Program-made: the position numbers and the translations under genes
Assembly: GCA_965204565.1 (NCBI GenBank)
Contig: CBDBEU010000003.1
Coordinates: 496,001-560,000, forward strand
Direction of reading: 5' to 3'
Source of the DNA: CBDBEU01 sp965204565
GTDB lineage: Bacteria > Pseudomonadota > Alphaproteobacteria > Rhizobiales > TMED25
Length of the DNA: 64,000 nucleotides
Part shown: positions 44,633-54,757 of the stretch, in pieces
Numbering within the stretch: position 1 is the stretch's first letter
Layout of the letters: each line of letters begins with the position of its first letter
Notes under the pieces: generated by a model
Told to the model about the DNA's origin: nothing
The model's database searches: none
What the model saw: only the letters and a program-made list of their open reading frames with translations

Positions 44633-45355
44633 GTGACACAGATTGATGCCGCCTTCGTTCTTGCCGCCGGGCTCGGCACCCGCATGCGGCCGCTGAGCAT
44701 TAGCCGGCCCAAGCCGCTGATCGGACTTGCGGGCAAAGCGCTGATCGACCATGTGCTTGACCGGCTGGCCGATGCCGGTGTCGTCACCGCAGCCGTCAAT
44801 GTGCATTATCTGGCAGATCAGTTGATCTCCCATCTGTCCCGTCGCGATCGCCCGGCCACCATCATATGCGATGAGCGTGATGCCTTGCTCGATACTGGTG
44901 GCGGAGCTATGGGTGCGCTTGGCGTGATCGGCGAACGGCCGTTTTACGCCGTCAATACCGATTCGGTCTGGGTCGAGGGCCCCCGGCCTGCTCTGGCCAC
45001 ACTCGCCCGGCATTTCGATCCTGCGCGCATGGATTGTGTGATGCTGCTCGCCAGTGTCGTTACCACCATCGGCTATGATGGCCCCGGGGATTTTTCCATG
45101 GACGAAACCGGCCTCGTTGAGCGCCGTTTGGAACGCACGGCGGTGCCGTTCGTCTATACTGGGGTTTCGATCGTCCACCCGCGCCTGTTTGAAGGCGCGC
45201 CCGATGGCGCGTTTTCCATGAATCTGTTGTGGGACCGCGCGCTTGAAGCCGGACGTTGTTTCGGTGTGCGCCATGACGGCATGTGGATGCATGTCGGCAC
45301 ACCCGAAGCGCTCGCCGCGGCGGAGGTGGCAATGTCGGTCGATGCGCACGTCTGA
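44633..45355 (+). CDS. murU: N-acetylmuramate 1-phosphate uridylyltransferase-like nucleotidyltransferase
   Basis: 240 residues with the nucleotidyltransferase signature LAAGLGTRMRPLSISRPKPL, DTGGGAMGAL and VNTDSVW (metal Asp). With the upstream AmgK domain it completes the MurNAc recycling route to UDP-MurNAc known from Pseudomonas and shared by many alphaproteobacteria. GTG start at 44633 behind GAGGGAT, nine bases after tsaE-amgK. Mannose-1-phosphate guanylyltransferase is the usual but less likely database label. Confidence 0.85.
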   Translation: MTQIDAAFVLAAGLGTRMRPLSISRPKPLIGLAGKALIDHVLDRLADAGVVTAAVNVHYLADQLISHLSRRDRPATIICDERDALLDTGGGAMGALGVIGERPFYAVNTDSVWVEGPRPALATLARHFDPARMDCVMLLASVVTTIGYDGPGDFSMDETGLVERRLERTAVPFVYTGVSIVHPRLFEGAPDGAFSMNLLWDRALEAGRCFGVRHDGMWMHVGTPEALAAAEVAMSVDAHV

Positions 45356-45362
45356 GACGGAG

Positions 45363-48300
45363 ATGATCGCGCAGCAGCCAAATGTGTTTTCCATCGCGCC
45401 GGGAGCGCCCTTTCTGGATGTTCTGGCGCGCGCCGTTCTTGATGGTTCATTTGGCCCCGGGGATGGAACGGCAAAGGCACCAGGTCTGGAAATCGCCGCC
45501 GCCACCATCTACCTGCCGACGCGCAGGGCGGCGAGGGCACTTGGCCATGCTCTGCAGCGCGCTTCCGGAACAGGCGTTTTGCTGCCACATATCGCCGGTC
45601 TTGGAGAAGCAGGCGAGGAGGACAATCCGTCCGCCTTTTCACGGAGCGTTGATGGAGATGACGGTCTGGTCGACGGCGCCCCGGATAGCGCGACCGTCAG
45701 CGAAGCTGAACGCCGCGCGGTGCTCGCCGATATCGCCGTCGAATGGTCGCACACCACCAACAAATGGGTCGACCGACCGCCTGTGATAGGCCCCCGCCCG
45801 GTACCGCGCACCTCAATCGAAGCAGCCGCATTCGCAATCGAGCTGGCGCAGCTTCTGGACGAGATGACCATCGCGGGGGTCGGATGCAAGCATCTTGCAG
45901 GGCTGGTGCCAAAGGAACTTGTCGATCTTGCACGCAACTGGGAAATCAATCTTGAGTTCCTGTGCCATGCGAGAGATCGCTGGAAAGCGCATCTGAAAGC
46001 GCGCCATCTGATCGAACGAGTGGCGCGGCGTGACCATCACCTGATCGGCGAGGCTGAAAGGCTGAAGCGAGAAGGCTCTCCTGCGCCGGTAATTGCAGCG
46101 GGCTCGACCGGCAGCGTGCCGGCGGCGGCAACGCTGATGCGCTCCATCGCGCATCTGGACAATGGCGCGGTGGTGCTGCCGGGGCTCGATCGCGATCTCG
46201 ATCAGCGAAGCTGGGATGCGATTGGTCCCGAGCATCCGCAATTCGGCATCAAGCGGCTGATTGCGACAATCGGGGTCGAGCGTTCTGAAGTCCGCCTGCT
46301 GGGAAAGGACTCCGCGTCTTCCCGAACGATGCGTGCCCGTCTGGTAGCTGAGACCATGCGCCCCGCCGCGACCGCCGATCTGTGGGTTGAGCAATTGTCG
46401 CAAATGGTCCCGGCGGAAGTGCGCGATGCGCTTTCAGGTGTGAGTCTGATCGAAGCGGCCGATGAACATGAGGAGGCGCGTACCATCGCACTGATATTGC
46501 GCCGGGCAGCCGACCAGCCGGACCGCCTGACCGCACTGGTAACGCCCGACCGAACGCTGTCAAGGCGTGTGTCCGGCGAGCTGACACGCTGGCGCATCGC
46601 AGTTGACGATTCTGCCGGCCAGCCCATTGCCTCGACCTTGCCGGGAGTGTTCATACGCCTGGTGGCCGAGGCCGCAGCCAGCCGCTATGCACCGCTTGCC
46701 GCGCTGGCGCTATTGAAGCACCCTTTGGCCGGATTGGGGCTTGATGGCACTCATGTGCGCCACGCTGCTCGTGTTATCGAGATCGCCGCCATGCGCGGCG
46801 CGCGCCCTGCCGCCGGGCTTTCCGGGTTGACCGCGGCGCTTGAATCGGCAGCTCGCGGTGAGCGGCGCCATCCTGTTGCCAGGCGCCTCACCGAGGACGA
46901 ATTTGATGCAGCGCGCGACCTTTTGGCGCGAATGAAGACGGCGTTCGCACCGCTGATACGGATTGAAGGTAAAGAGGCCCGGATCAGCGCCGCCGATCTC
47001 ATCACCGCTCACATCGAGGCCGCAGAAGCTCTTGCGCGCACCCCTGAAGATCGGCCGGATGCTTTGTGGGCAGGCCCTGCCGGCGAGGCAATGGCGGCGT
47101 TTCTTGCCGAAGCGATCTCGGCGGCGCATCACGCAAAACCGATTGAGTTTGCCGATTTTCGTGGTTGGCTTGAGCAGTTGATGCGCGCGCGCGTAGTGCG
47201 CCGGCCCCGGCTGGGTCCATCCAATATCGTGATCTGGGGGCCGCTTGAGGCACGGCTCCAGCATGTCGACCGGCTGATTCTCGCCGGCCTCAATGAAGGT
47301 GTGTGGCCGGCAGAGACCGAGACCGACCCGTGGCTTGGCCGCCAGATGCGTGAGCGCCTTGGCCTCGATGCCCCCGAACGTCGCATCGGCCTTCAGGCTC
47401 ATGATGTTGCCCAGGCGCTCCATGCCGATGAGGTCATATTGGTCCGCTGTGAGAAATCCGGCGGCACCCCGGCAGTCCCTTCGCGCTGGGTCTGGCGACT
47501 GAAAACCATGCTGGACGCTGTGAAATGCGCGGATGCCCTGCAACCGGCCGATCCTTGGATTGGCTGGGCGCGTGGTTTGGATGCGGTCGAGGAGGTTCAG
47601 CCCTGTGCGCCGCCCAGCCCCACACCCCCGGTATCTGCTCGGCCGTCGCGCCTTTCAGTGACCCGTATCGAAACCCTGTTGCGCGATCCGTACGCCATCT
47701 ATGCACGCCATATCCTGGATCTTCAGCCGCTTGATCATCTCGATCTGGCGCCGGACGCTGCCGAGTACGGCACCATCATCCACGCCGCACTCGGGCGTTT
47801 GATCGATGAATTTCCTGTGGCGCCACTTCCGGCTGATGCGCTTGCGCGGCTGTTGGAAATTGGTGCGACCGAATTTGCAGCCCTTGATGATCGTCCGGGC
47901 CTCAAATCCTATTGGCAAATGCGTTTTGAGCGTGTTGCGCGCTGGTTTGTCGAGGCCGATCATACATTGCGGGCCGACGGCGTGACCAGCCGTTGCGAAA
48001 TCTCCGGCCGAATCAACCTGCCGGCCCCGGGCGCTGAGGGCTTCATTCTCAATGCGCGTGCCGACCGCATCGATATTGATGCCGCCGGCGGGGCCACGAT
48101 TGTCGACTACAAAACCGGCAATCCACCGGGCAACAAGGAAATCAAGGCGCTTCTGGCACCACAAATGCCGCTGGAAGCAGCGATCCTCGCAGGTGGCGGG
48201 TTTTCTGGTCTCGGTGACGCCAGGGCAAGTGAGCTTGTCCATTTGTCACTCACCGGTCGTGAACCGCCGGGCGAAATCCGTCCCGCACCCGATGATCCAG

Positions 48301-48479
48301 GTGTTCTGGCCGACAAGGCGCTGGAAAAACTGCGCGGTTTGATCGCGGCCTACACCGACCCGGCGCGCGCCTATCTGTCACATATTGCACCCAAGAGGAA
48401 AGATTATACAGGCGACTATGACCATCTGGCACGTGTGGCAGAGTGGTCGCTGACACTGGGGAGCAGCCATGGCCCATAG
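45363..48479 (+). CDS. addB: Double-strand break repair protein AddB
   Basis: 1038 residues; inactivated helicase-like subunit with a C-terminal nuclease domain of the AddAB recombination complex. The N-terminal part has IYLPTRRAARALGHAL, the centre VDRLILAGLNEGVWPAETETDPWLGRQM-like segment, and the C-terminus the nuclease motif ADRIDIDAAGGATIVDYKTG. ATG at 45363 chosen; an ATG at 45342 overlaps murU. The 3' end overlaps addA by 11 bases. Confidence 0.92.
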   Translation: MIAQQPNVFSIAPGAPFLDVLARAVLDGSFGPGDGTAKAPGLEIAAATIYLPTRRAARALGHALQRASGTGVLLPHIAGLGEAGEEDNPSAFSRSVDGDDGLVDGAPDSATVSEAERRAVLADIAVEWSHTTNKWVDRPPVIGPRPVPRTSIEAAAFAIELAQLLDEMTIAGVGCKHLAGLVPKELVDLARNWEINLEFLCHARDRWKAHLKARHLIERVARRDHHLIGEAERLKREGSPAPVIAAGSTGSVPAAATLMRSIAHLDNGAVVLPGLDRDLDQRSWDAIGPEHPQFGIKRLIATIGVERSEVRLLGKDSASSRTMRARLVAETMRPAATADLWVEQLSQMVPAEVRDALSGVSLIEAADEHEEARTIALILRRAADQPDRLTALVTPDRTLSRRVSGELTRWRIAVDDSAGQPIASTLPGVFIRLVAEAAASRYAPLAALALLKHPLAGLGLDGTHVRHAARVIEIAAMRGARPAAGLSGLTAALESAARGERRHPVARRLTEDEFDAARDLLARMKTAFAPLIRIEGKEARISAADLITAHIEAAEALARTPEDRPDALWAGPAGEAMAAFLAEAISAAHHAKPIEFADFRGWLEQLMRARVVRRPRLGPSNIVIWGPLEARLQHVDRLILAGLNEGVWPAETETDPWLGRQMRERLGLDAPERRIGLQAHDVAQALHADEVILVRCEKSGGTPAVPSRWVWRLKTMLDAVKCADALQPADPWIGWARGLDAVEEVQPCAPPSPTPPVSARPSRLSVTRIETLLRDPYAIYARHILDLQPLDHLDLAPDAAEYGTIIHAALGRLIDEFPVAPLPADALARLLEIGATEFAALDDRPGLKSYWQMRFERVARWFVEADHTLRADGVTSRCEISGRINLPAPGAEGFILNARADRIDIDAAGGATIVDYKTGNPPGNKEIKALLAPQMPLEAAILAGGGFSGLGDARASELVHLSLTGREPPGEIRPAPDDPGVLADKALEKLRGLIAAYTDPARAYLSHIAPKRKDYTGDYDHLARVAEWSLTLGSSHGP

Positions 48480-51400
48480 CGCCGCGCAAGCCGGCGTCAG
48501 CGATCAGACATGCGCCTATGACCCCAGGTCGTTTGTCTGGGTGGCGGCCAATGCCGGCTCCGGCAAGACCCATGTGCTGGTCGAACGCCTGGTGCGCATC
48601 ATGCTGGAAGGCACGCCGCCATCGCGTAACCTGTGCCTGACCTTCACCAATGCCGCTGCCGCCGAAATGTCGAACCGGCTGTTCAAGCGCTTGGCGGAAT
48701 GGGCGATCATCGAGGATAATGCGAAGCTTGCCGGTCAGATCGAGGCCCTGAGCGGTGTCGTTCCCGATCAGGCCATGCTGGCACTTGCGCGGCGTCTTTT
48801 TCCGATCGCGCTTGAATCGCCGGGCGGGCTCAAGATCCACACTATTCATGCCTTCTGCGAACGGTTGTTGCACCTCTTCCCGCTTGAATCAGGGGTTTCA
48901 CCGCATTTTTCGGTGATTGATGAGCGCGGCCAGCGCGATCTGATCGAAGAGGCGCGCGAAGCGGTTATGGAACAAGCCGCTGCAATGGAACGCAACGCGC
49001 CCCTGGTTGAGGCGCTGACCGCAACCTCGGCGTTGTTGCACGATATCAGCCTTGCCGACCTGCTCCCGCGCCTGGTTGGGAAACGCCGGGCAATCGCCGA
49101 TCTTGAGCTTGGTCACCCGCCCCGGCGCGATGCAGTGTTCAATTGGCTGGCGGCAACTTTGAATGTGAGCCTGCAGGAAAGTGAGGATGAGGTGATTGGT
49201 GCTGAATTCGGCGATGCCGTATTCGATGCCAGGGCCTGGACCCGTGCAGGCGATGTGCTGGCTTGTGGGTCCACCAACGACCGAAAGGCCGCCGAAAGGG
49301 TGCACATCCTCGCCGCTGCCAAAATGCCGGCAGCGCGCTATCTCGCCCATTGCGGCGTCATGTTGACGACAGAGGGAACCGTCCGTAAGTCGATCATGAC
49401 CAAGGCGCTCGGCAAGAGCCATCCTGATATTGCCGATTGGTTGGAGGTGGAACGCGTTCGCGCCGAAATGCTGCTGCACAAACTCGCTGGCATATCCACT
49501 CTTGCGGCAACCCGTTCGCTCCTGATCTTCGCCGATGCGGTAATTGGACACTATCAGCGCCTGAAGGCACTGCACGGTTTCCTCGACTATGACGATCTGA
49601 TCGCGCGTGCTCGTTCTTTGCTGACGCACAGCGATGATGCGGCTTGGGTGCTCTACAAACTCGATGGTGGCATCGATCATATTCTGGTCGACGAGGCGCA
49701 GGATACCAGCCGCGAACAATGGGAAATTGTGCAGTGTCTGGCCGAGGACATGTTGGCAGGCCAGTCAGCCCGCGCTTCTGACGCGCGCGCAACCTTTGCG
49801 GTTGGCGACGAGAAGCAGTCGATCTTCTCCTTCCAGGGCGCTGATCCGGCGATGTTCGCCGAAATGCGCGACTTTTTCGAGCGCCGTGCCAATGATGCCG
49901 GCAGGTCGTGGCAACGCGTTCCGCTTGAGCGCTCCTATCGTTCGGCACCGGAGATTCTGGCCGCCGTCGATCAGGTGTTTTCATCTACGGACGTTGCTGC
50001 AGGCCTAAGTACCGATGGCGCACCACCACGCCATGAGGCGGTGCGCAATGTGCGCGGACGTGTCGAGATCTGGCCCACCTGCAAACCGGACGGGAATGAA
50101 AGGCCGGATCCCTGGACCGCACCGCTCGACTATGTGGGCCCGGGCGATCCCAGGGTTAAGCTGGCACTCACCATCGCGGAGGAAATCGACCTGTGGCTCC
50201 GGACCGGCCGCAGGATTGAATCGCTGGATCGGCCGGTCAGGCCCGGCGACATCATGATTTTGGTGCGCCGGCGAAATGCCTTTGTCGATGCCGTAGTCGG
50301 TGAACTTAAATCGCGTTCGGTGCCGGTTGCCGGTGTCGATCGCATGCGCCTGACCGATCAGATCGTGGTGCAGGATCTGATCGCGCTCGCCCGCTTCGTT
50401 CTCCTGCCCGAGGACGACCTGTCCCTGGCAGCGTTAATCAAGAGTCCTGTCCTGGGTCTCGGTGAGGACGATCTATTCACCATTGCCCATGACCGCAAGA
50501 CCAGCTTGTGGCGCTCGCTGCAGTCCCATGCTTTCGGTGATCAGCGCCTTGAAGTGGCGCGCCACAGGCTCACCGGCTGGCTGGCCATGGCTGACCAGAT
50601 GTCGCCTCACACATTCTTTGCAAGGGTACTGGCCGAAGATGGCATGAGGCGCCGGATCGCGGGACGCCTGGGGCCGGAAGCCGATGACCCGATTGCTGAA
50701 TTTCTGAATGCCGCGCTTGAATACGAACGCGACCACCTTGTCTCCATGGATGGTTTTCTTGCCTGGTTGCTGCGCTCTCAAGGCGAGATCAAACGCGACA
50801 TGGACCATGGCCGCGACGAGGTCAGGGTGATGACCGTTCACGGCGCCAAGGGGCTGGAAGCCAATATCGTGATCCTGCCCGATACATGCCAGACGCCGAG
50901 CGAGGGAAGAGGCGTGCGATTGTACGATCTCAAAATACCGGGTCCTGAAGATATTGGCGATCTGACCCTGCCGGTCTGGCCCCGGCGCGGCGCGGTCGAT
51001 GTCATCGAAGCCATTCACAATGTGCACGACAAGGCCGTTAAAGCCAATCGGGCGGAGTATCTGCGTCTTCTCTATGTCGCCATGACGCGTGCCCGCGACT
51101 GGCTGATCATCACCGGCTTTGAGACGTCACAAAAGCGGCCTTATGATTGCTGGTATTCGCGCGTGTGGCAGGGCCTTGAAGATCGGTTGGTTGAAGAAAC
51201 ATCACCTGAGGGCACGAAGCGATGGCTTTTTGATCATCGGCCCGTGCCCGGCGCAGTCTCCGATGACAAGGGGCCTGACCAACATGTTGCGGTCCCGGTG
51301 CCGGGACTTCCCGGTTGGGCTTGCCGGCCGTTGGCTGACGCAGTGCCGGCTGAGGTGCACATCGCCCCATCGCGCGCGCGCTCATTTGAAGGCAGTCTTA

Positions 51401-51969
51401 TTTCTCCCCTGAGTGAAGGTGCCGAGAAGCGCTTTTCACGCGGCCTTGCCATGCATGGGCTTCTTGAACATCTGGCCGATGCCCCGCGCCAGGAATGGCG
51501 TGAGCGCGCGCACCAATTCCTGGACCGCTCAGCACCCGATCTCGAAACCTCGATCTGCGCAGGCCTTGTCGAGGAGGTTCTGGGCGTGCTGAATGCGCCA
51601 GCATTCGCGCCGTTTCTCACCGAGGGATCGCGTAGCGAAGTGGCCTTCGCCGCTTCGATTGTCGGACCAGACGGCACGTCATTTCAGATTGACGGAAGGC
51701 TGGACCGGCTCGCCATCGTCGATGGCATGGTCCATGCGGTCGACTTCAAGACAAATCGCCCCGCACCGCATGCGGTAGAAGACATTGCCGCAAACTATCT
51801 GGCACAGATGGCGTTCTACCGCGCAGCTCTTCAACAAATTTTCACCGCCTCGCCGGTCGATGTGGCACTTTTGTGGACCGACACCGCCTGTTTGATGCCA
51901 ATCCCTGGCGACGTCCTTGACGAGGCATTGCACACAGCCTTGAGCCGGCGCCGGCAATCACCAGCTTGA
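48469..51969 (+). CDS. addA: Double-strand break repair helicase-nuclease AddA
   Basis: 1166 residues, UvrD-like superfamily 1 helicase plus RecB-type nuclease. Walker A VAANAGSGKTHVLVERLVRI, KIHTIHAFCERLL, Walker B ILVDEAQDTSREQWEI, FAVGDEKQSIFSFQGADP, VMTVHGAKGLEANIVILPDT and LLYVAMTRARDWL. C-terminal nuclease DGMVHAVDFKTNR. Works with AddB to resect breaks, also degrading unprotected linear (including phage) DNA. Overlaps addB. Confidence 0.94.
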   Translation: MAHSAAQAGVSDQTCAYDPRSFVWVAANAGSGKTHVLVERLVRIMLEGTPPSRNLCLTFTNAAAAEMSNRLFKRLAEWAIIEDNAKLAGQIEALSGVVPDQAMLALARRLFPIALESPGGLKIHTIHAFCERLLHLFPLESGVSPHFSVIDERGQRDLIEEAREAVMEQAAAMERNAPLVEALTATSALLHDISLADLLPRLVGKRRAIADLELGHPPRRDAVFNWLAATLNVSLQESEDEVIGAEFGDAVFDARAWTRAGDVLACGSTNDRKAAERVHILAAAKMPAARYLAHCGVMLTTEGTVRKSIMTKALGKSHPDIADWLEVERVRAEMLLHKLAGISTLAATRSLLIFADAVIGHYQRLKALHGFLDYDDLIARARSLLTHSDDAAWVLYKLDGGIDHILVDEAQDTSREQWEIVQCLAEDMLAGQSARASDARATFAVGDEKQSIFSFQGADPAMFAEMRDFFERRANDAGRSWQRVPLERSYRSAPEILAAVDQVFSSTDVAAGLSTDGAPPRHEAVRNVRGRVEIWPTCKPDGNERPDPWTAPLDYVGPGDPRVKLALTIAEEIDLWLRTGRRIESLDRPVRPGDIMILVRRRNAFVDAVVGELKSRSVPVAGVDRMRLTDQIVVQDLIALARFVLLPEDDLSLAALIKSPVLGLGEDDLFTIAHDRKTSLWRSLQSHAFGDQRLEVARHRLTGWLAMADQMSPHTFFARVLAEDGMRRRIAGRLGPEADDPIAEFLNAALEYERDHLVSMDGFLAWLLRSQGEIKRDMDHGRDEVRVMTVHGAKGLEANIVILPDTCQTPSEGRGVRLYDLKIPGPEDIGDLTLPVWPRRGAVDVIEAIHNVHDKAVKANRAEYLRLLYVAMTRARDWLIITGFETSQKRPYDCWYSRVWQGLEDRLVEETSPEGTKRWLFDHRPVPGAVSDDKGPDQHVAVPVPGLPGWACRPLADAVPAEVHIAPSRARSFEGSLISPLSEGAEKRFSRGLAMHGLLEHLADAPRQEWRERAHQFLDRSAPDLETSICAGLVEEVLGVLNAPAFAPFLTEGSRSEVAFAASIVGPDGTSFQIDGRLDRLAIVDGMVHAVDFKTNRPAPHAVEDIAANYLAQMAFYRAALQQIFTASPVDVALLWTDTACLMPIPGDVLDEALHTALSRRRQSPA

Positions 51970-52045
51970 CGCTACAGCGGACCGTGCCTAGTTATGGGCA
52001 ATATGTTCCTCACCGCCGCTCCCGGCGGCATGCGAAAGGTGGATC

Positions 52046-52366
52046 ATGGCCACTTCCCCGACGTCTGATGCCTCATTTGAGAGCGATGTTCTCGGTGCCG
52101 ACAGGCCGGTTCTTGTCGATTTCTGGGCTGAGTGGTGTGGACCGTGCAAACAGATCGGTCCTGTACTTGAAGAAATCGCCACCGAATATGGCGAAAAGCT
52201 CACGGTTGCCAAGCTCAATATCGATGAGAATCCCAATACGCCGAGCAAATACGGCATTCGCGGTATTCCGACCCTGATGCTGTTCAAGAACGGCGAGGTC
52301 GCTGCCACCAGTGTAGGTGCATTGACCAGGGGCAGGATTGTCAAGTGGATTGAGGAATCGATCTGA
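52046..52366 (+). CDS. trxA: Thioredoxin
   Basis: 106-residue cytosolic thioredoxin with active site FWAEWCGPCKQIGP, KLNIDENP, and the cis-Pro in RGIPTLMLFKNGE. AGGTGG lies 8-13 bases before the ATG. It follows addA by 76 bases, a common alphaproteobacterial order. Confidence 0.95.
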   Translation: MATSPTSDASFESDVLGADRPVLVDFWAEWCGPCKQIGPVLEEIATEYGEKLTVAKLNIDENPNTPSKYGIRGIPTLMLFKNGEVAATSVGALTRGRIVKWIEESI

Positions 52367-52373
52367 CCGAGGT

Positions 52374-52402
52374 GCCTGAGACCCCTTGTTGGGGTCTCAG
52401 GC
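52374..52402. terminator. Bidirectional hairpin between trxA and DUF465 gene
   Basis: A perfect 12-bp stem GCCTGAGACCCC/GGGGTCTCAGGC with loop TTGTT starts 8 bases after the trxA stop and overlaps the last codons of the convergent DUF465 gene. No long T-run follows, so it may act as a weak terminator or as a 3' stabiliser for both transcripts. Confidence 0.6.
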
Positions 52403-52612
52403 AATGATGTCGGGCAAAAGCCTGTCCTCGACCTGTGCGATCTGATCTTTGAGTTTCAATTTGCGGCGCTTGAGGCGGCTGATTTTCAGTTGGTCACGGG
52501 GCTGCATGTCTTCAAACGCTGAAATAGCCTCGTCGAGATCGCGATGTTCGACGCGCAACTCCTCAAGCCGCATCTGCAATTCCTGCACCGTGTAGCCGTC
52601 GAGTGGGTCCAT
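52397..52612 (-). CDS. DUF465 (YdcH-family) small helical protein
   Basis: 71 residues starting MDPLDGYTVQELQMRLEELR, all helical, with SRLKRRKLKLKDQIAQVED near the end, the DUF465 signature KxxKLxLKDxI. Function unknown. ATG at 52612; the frame is open further upstream without a conserved match. Convergent with trxA, sharing the hairpin. Confidence 0.85.
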   Translation of the reverse strand: MDPLDGYTVQELQMRLEELRVEHRDLDEAISAFEDMQPRDQLKISRLKRRKLKLKDQIAQVEDRLLPDIIA

Positions 52613-52743
52613 GTCAGTCCTCTTGGTTGGCCGATTCTCGCGCTTTATCGGCAAAATCGCAAGCTCGGTCGAACGGTTATCCCAGCCCGGGTTCCGCTGT
52701 TCTCGACAAGGCCGGAATCGTCTGCCAGACTTGGCAGGATCTA

Positions 52744-52916
52744 GTGATCATAGGTACAGCCGCTCGACTTACCGGGCTCAGCCTCAGGCATCAATCTCTC
52801 GAAGAGACGATTGAGGCCGAGAGCGCCAGGCCCTCTCGGACGATATCAAGATTGTCGCCCTGAAAAAGGAAAAGCTGCGGCTCAAGGATGAGATTGAAAG
52901 GCTGCGGGAACATTGA
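52744..52916 (+). pseudogene. Second DUF465 gene with a one-base frameshift
   Basis: From GTG 52744 the frame gives LRHQSLEETIEAESARPS, then breaks. The next frame continues DIKIVALKKEKLRLKDEIER, LREH and stop. Joining them needs one extra C in TCTCGGACG (near 52834), and the joined product of about 57 residues is a textbook DUF465 protein. A length of 173 bases is one short of a whole number of codons. Either a recent mutation or a sequencing error. Confidence 0.8.
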
Positions 52917-53037
52917 GGTGTTCGCCGCAAACCTGATGATCGAAGCGCCGCCCTGAGCGGCGCTTTGCATTTTGGTGCCCGGGTTCATCCTCGCCGGACT
53001 GTATCGGTGCGCATCCCCTCATGTGGGCTTGCGGTCA

Positions 53038-53772
53038 ACCTGACGGTATTGATATTAAACCATCGGTGATCAGCTTGACGCTGACGACAAACATCAAGAT
53101 GTGCATAACCCGGTAGGATGATGCGCTCGACACATACTTGATCGGTTCGGCACCGGGCGATGTTGCGCAAAATGCAAGTGGCAATAGCGCCAGCGATGTC
53201 CACAGCGTGCTGGTATCGAACTGGCCAGGCGTCACCACACGCCATGAAAATCACGAATGTACCGGCATAGATGCGATGCGGCAGGCGCAGCGGCAGGATG
53301 TAGATCTGAAAGGGTGGCCCGCCGGTCAGCGTCACGAAGCCGGTAAAGCCGGCAATCGCCTCCCGGAAACTGCCGCGCGCAAGAGATTGCGCGCGCGGTT
53401 CGTTCGCCTTTGGCCGGATCCGGATGCTGAGTGTGAACACAATACCGATTGCACCGATCAGGATCTTGAAAGAGGCGGGCTCGATCTGCGCCGCAACCGC
53501 CCACGCCACCGCCACACCGACCAGTGAAGCGGGCAGGGTGTAAAGCAGTGTTGTTGGGTCATAGCTGTCTCGATAGAGCCTTATAGCAACGATATCGAGG
53601 GCCAGAAGGACCGGCAGCAGCACCGCCGCCATCATCAGCCGGCGGTGCCACGATCGACATCAATGGCAGGGCAATGGCGCCGGCGCCGGCCGCCGGCAAA
53701 TCCGCCTTTCGACAAACCGATCATGATCACCGAGGGGATCGCCATGGCGATGAACCAGGGATCGGTGATCAT
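53038..53772 (-). pseudogene. TauE/SafE (TSUP) permease, multiply frameshifted
   Basis: Starts MITDPWFIAMAIPSVIMIGL SKGGFAG (TSUP N-terminal motif) at 53772, shifts near 53700 and 53645, then continues MMAAVLLPVLLALDIVAIRL, ASLVGVAVAWAVAA and TGGPPFQIYILPLRLPHRIY. It shifts again near 53245 to GQFDTSTLWTSLALLPLAF and LMFVVSVKLITDGL, ending near 53038. At least three breaks; not functional as read. Anion exporter family. Confidence 0.78.
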
Positions 53773-53883
53773 GTTTCACCCCACATTCCCCAGGTAACGT
53801 GACGTTTACGCACGTGACAGCCGGTAATCATGTCATATTTCAGCATGTTGTGCGGGCTGCAGGGGGCGGATCACGGATCACCC

Positions 53884-54757
53884 GCAGGGTGCAGGCGAAA
53901 CGGGTGATATCAGGCTCGGTTTCGACAGTCGGGTGCGGCTGGCGGGTGCGGCTGGCGGGTGCGGCTGGCGGGTGCGGCTGGAATTCCATGGCTCGAAGAT
54001 CGGTTCCGACGGTGGCCCGTTGCTGTTCCGGGAGTTGAACGAGACCCCGGAATTGAACGATATTGCCGGCGGTCCTATCGGAGATACGCGAACCGTCCAC
54101 ATTCCGTGGTCGGGCTTTTGCGGCAGTCGGTCTTCGGGCGCTTGGCTGGATATGATGATGTGAATGACGCGGACCGTCCGGCGCTCGATCCGGTGATGCG
54201 GCAGGTGGTCGGAGGGCGTGGCGTTGATGCCGAGGCTGCGTCTGCCGGCCGGATGGGTCGGTTCGAGACCGGGGTGTCGGCGGCCGCCGACAATCGCGGT
54301 GCGCCGGCGGACGTATCCGGTCAATGGATCGATCGGGGGATTGATCAGGCTCACGCCGCGATGACGCCCGAATGGATCACACCGGACATGGACGGTTCGG
54401 TCGGCCCGCCCCATGACGCGCAGACCCGTGACGCTCAGGAAGGCACCGCCTGGAACGGGCATTTCGGCTGCATGTGCCATCACCCTTTGTTCGTCCTTAA
54501 CCGGTTTGGCCGCCTCGAACGCCGTTCATTGCGCCCCGGCAATGTTCACAGCGCCGATGGCCGGGAAAATGTGCTCAAGCCGGTATTGGCGCGATATGCG
54601 GATCGTGAGCTGATGCGGTTCTTCCGGGCCGATGCCGCTTTTGCCGTCCCGGAGCTCTACAAGACGCCGGAGGCGGAAGGCTGTTCCTACGCCGTCCGGC
54701 CCGGGAAGACCGCTGTTCCGGAAAGCAGGATTGCGCCTGTGCTCAAGCGCCCCGCGG
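53884..54757 (+). pseudogene. Truncated, decayed IS1380-family transposase
   Basis: Reads GDIRLGFDSRVRL, LEFHGSKIGSDGGPLLFREL, then after a shift near 54110 VVGLLRQSVFGRLAGYDDVN, DPVMRQVVGGRGVDAEAASA, LSGQWIDR-like VSGQWIDRGID, WNGHFGCMCHHPLFVLNRFG, RSLRPGNVHSADG and YADRELMRFFRADAAFAVPE. This is the N-terminal ~60% of an IS1380 transposase. It ends at LKRPADRP against the VOC relic. Thirteen-base repeats have expanded inside its start. Confidence 0.82.
53931..53979. repeat. 13-bp tandem repeat, about 3.8 copies
   Basis: The unit GGGTGCGGCTGGC repeats perfectly from 53931 to 53979. It lies within the decayed IS1380 transposase at the codons for VRL, so it arose by slippage in the dead gene. 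The 13-base period breaks the reading frame. Confidence 0.92.

Noticed and set aside
53931..53979. 13-bp repeats as a CRISPR array or iteron origin
   Set aside because: No spacers, and the repeats fall within a dead transposase reading frame.
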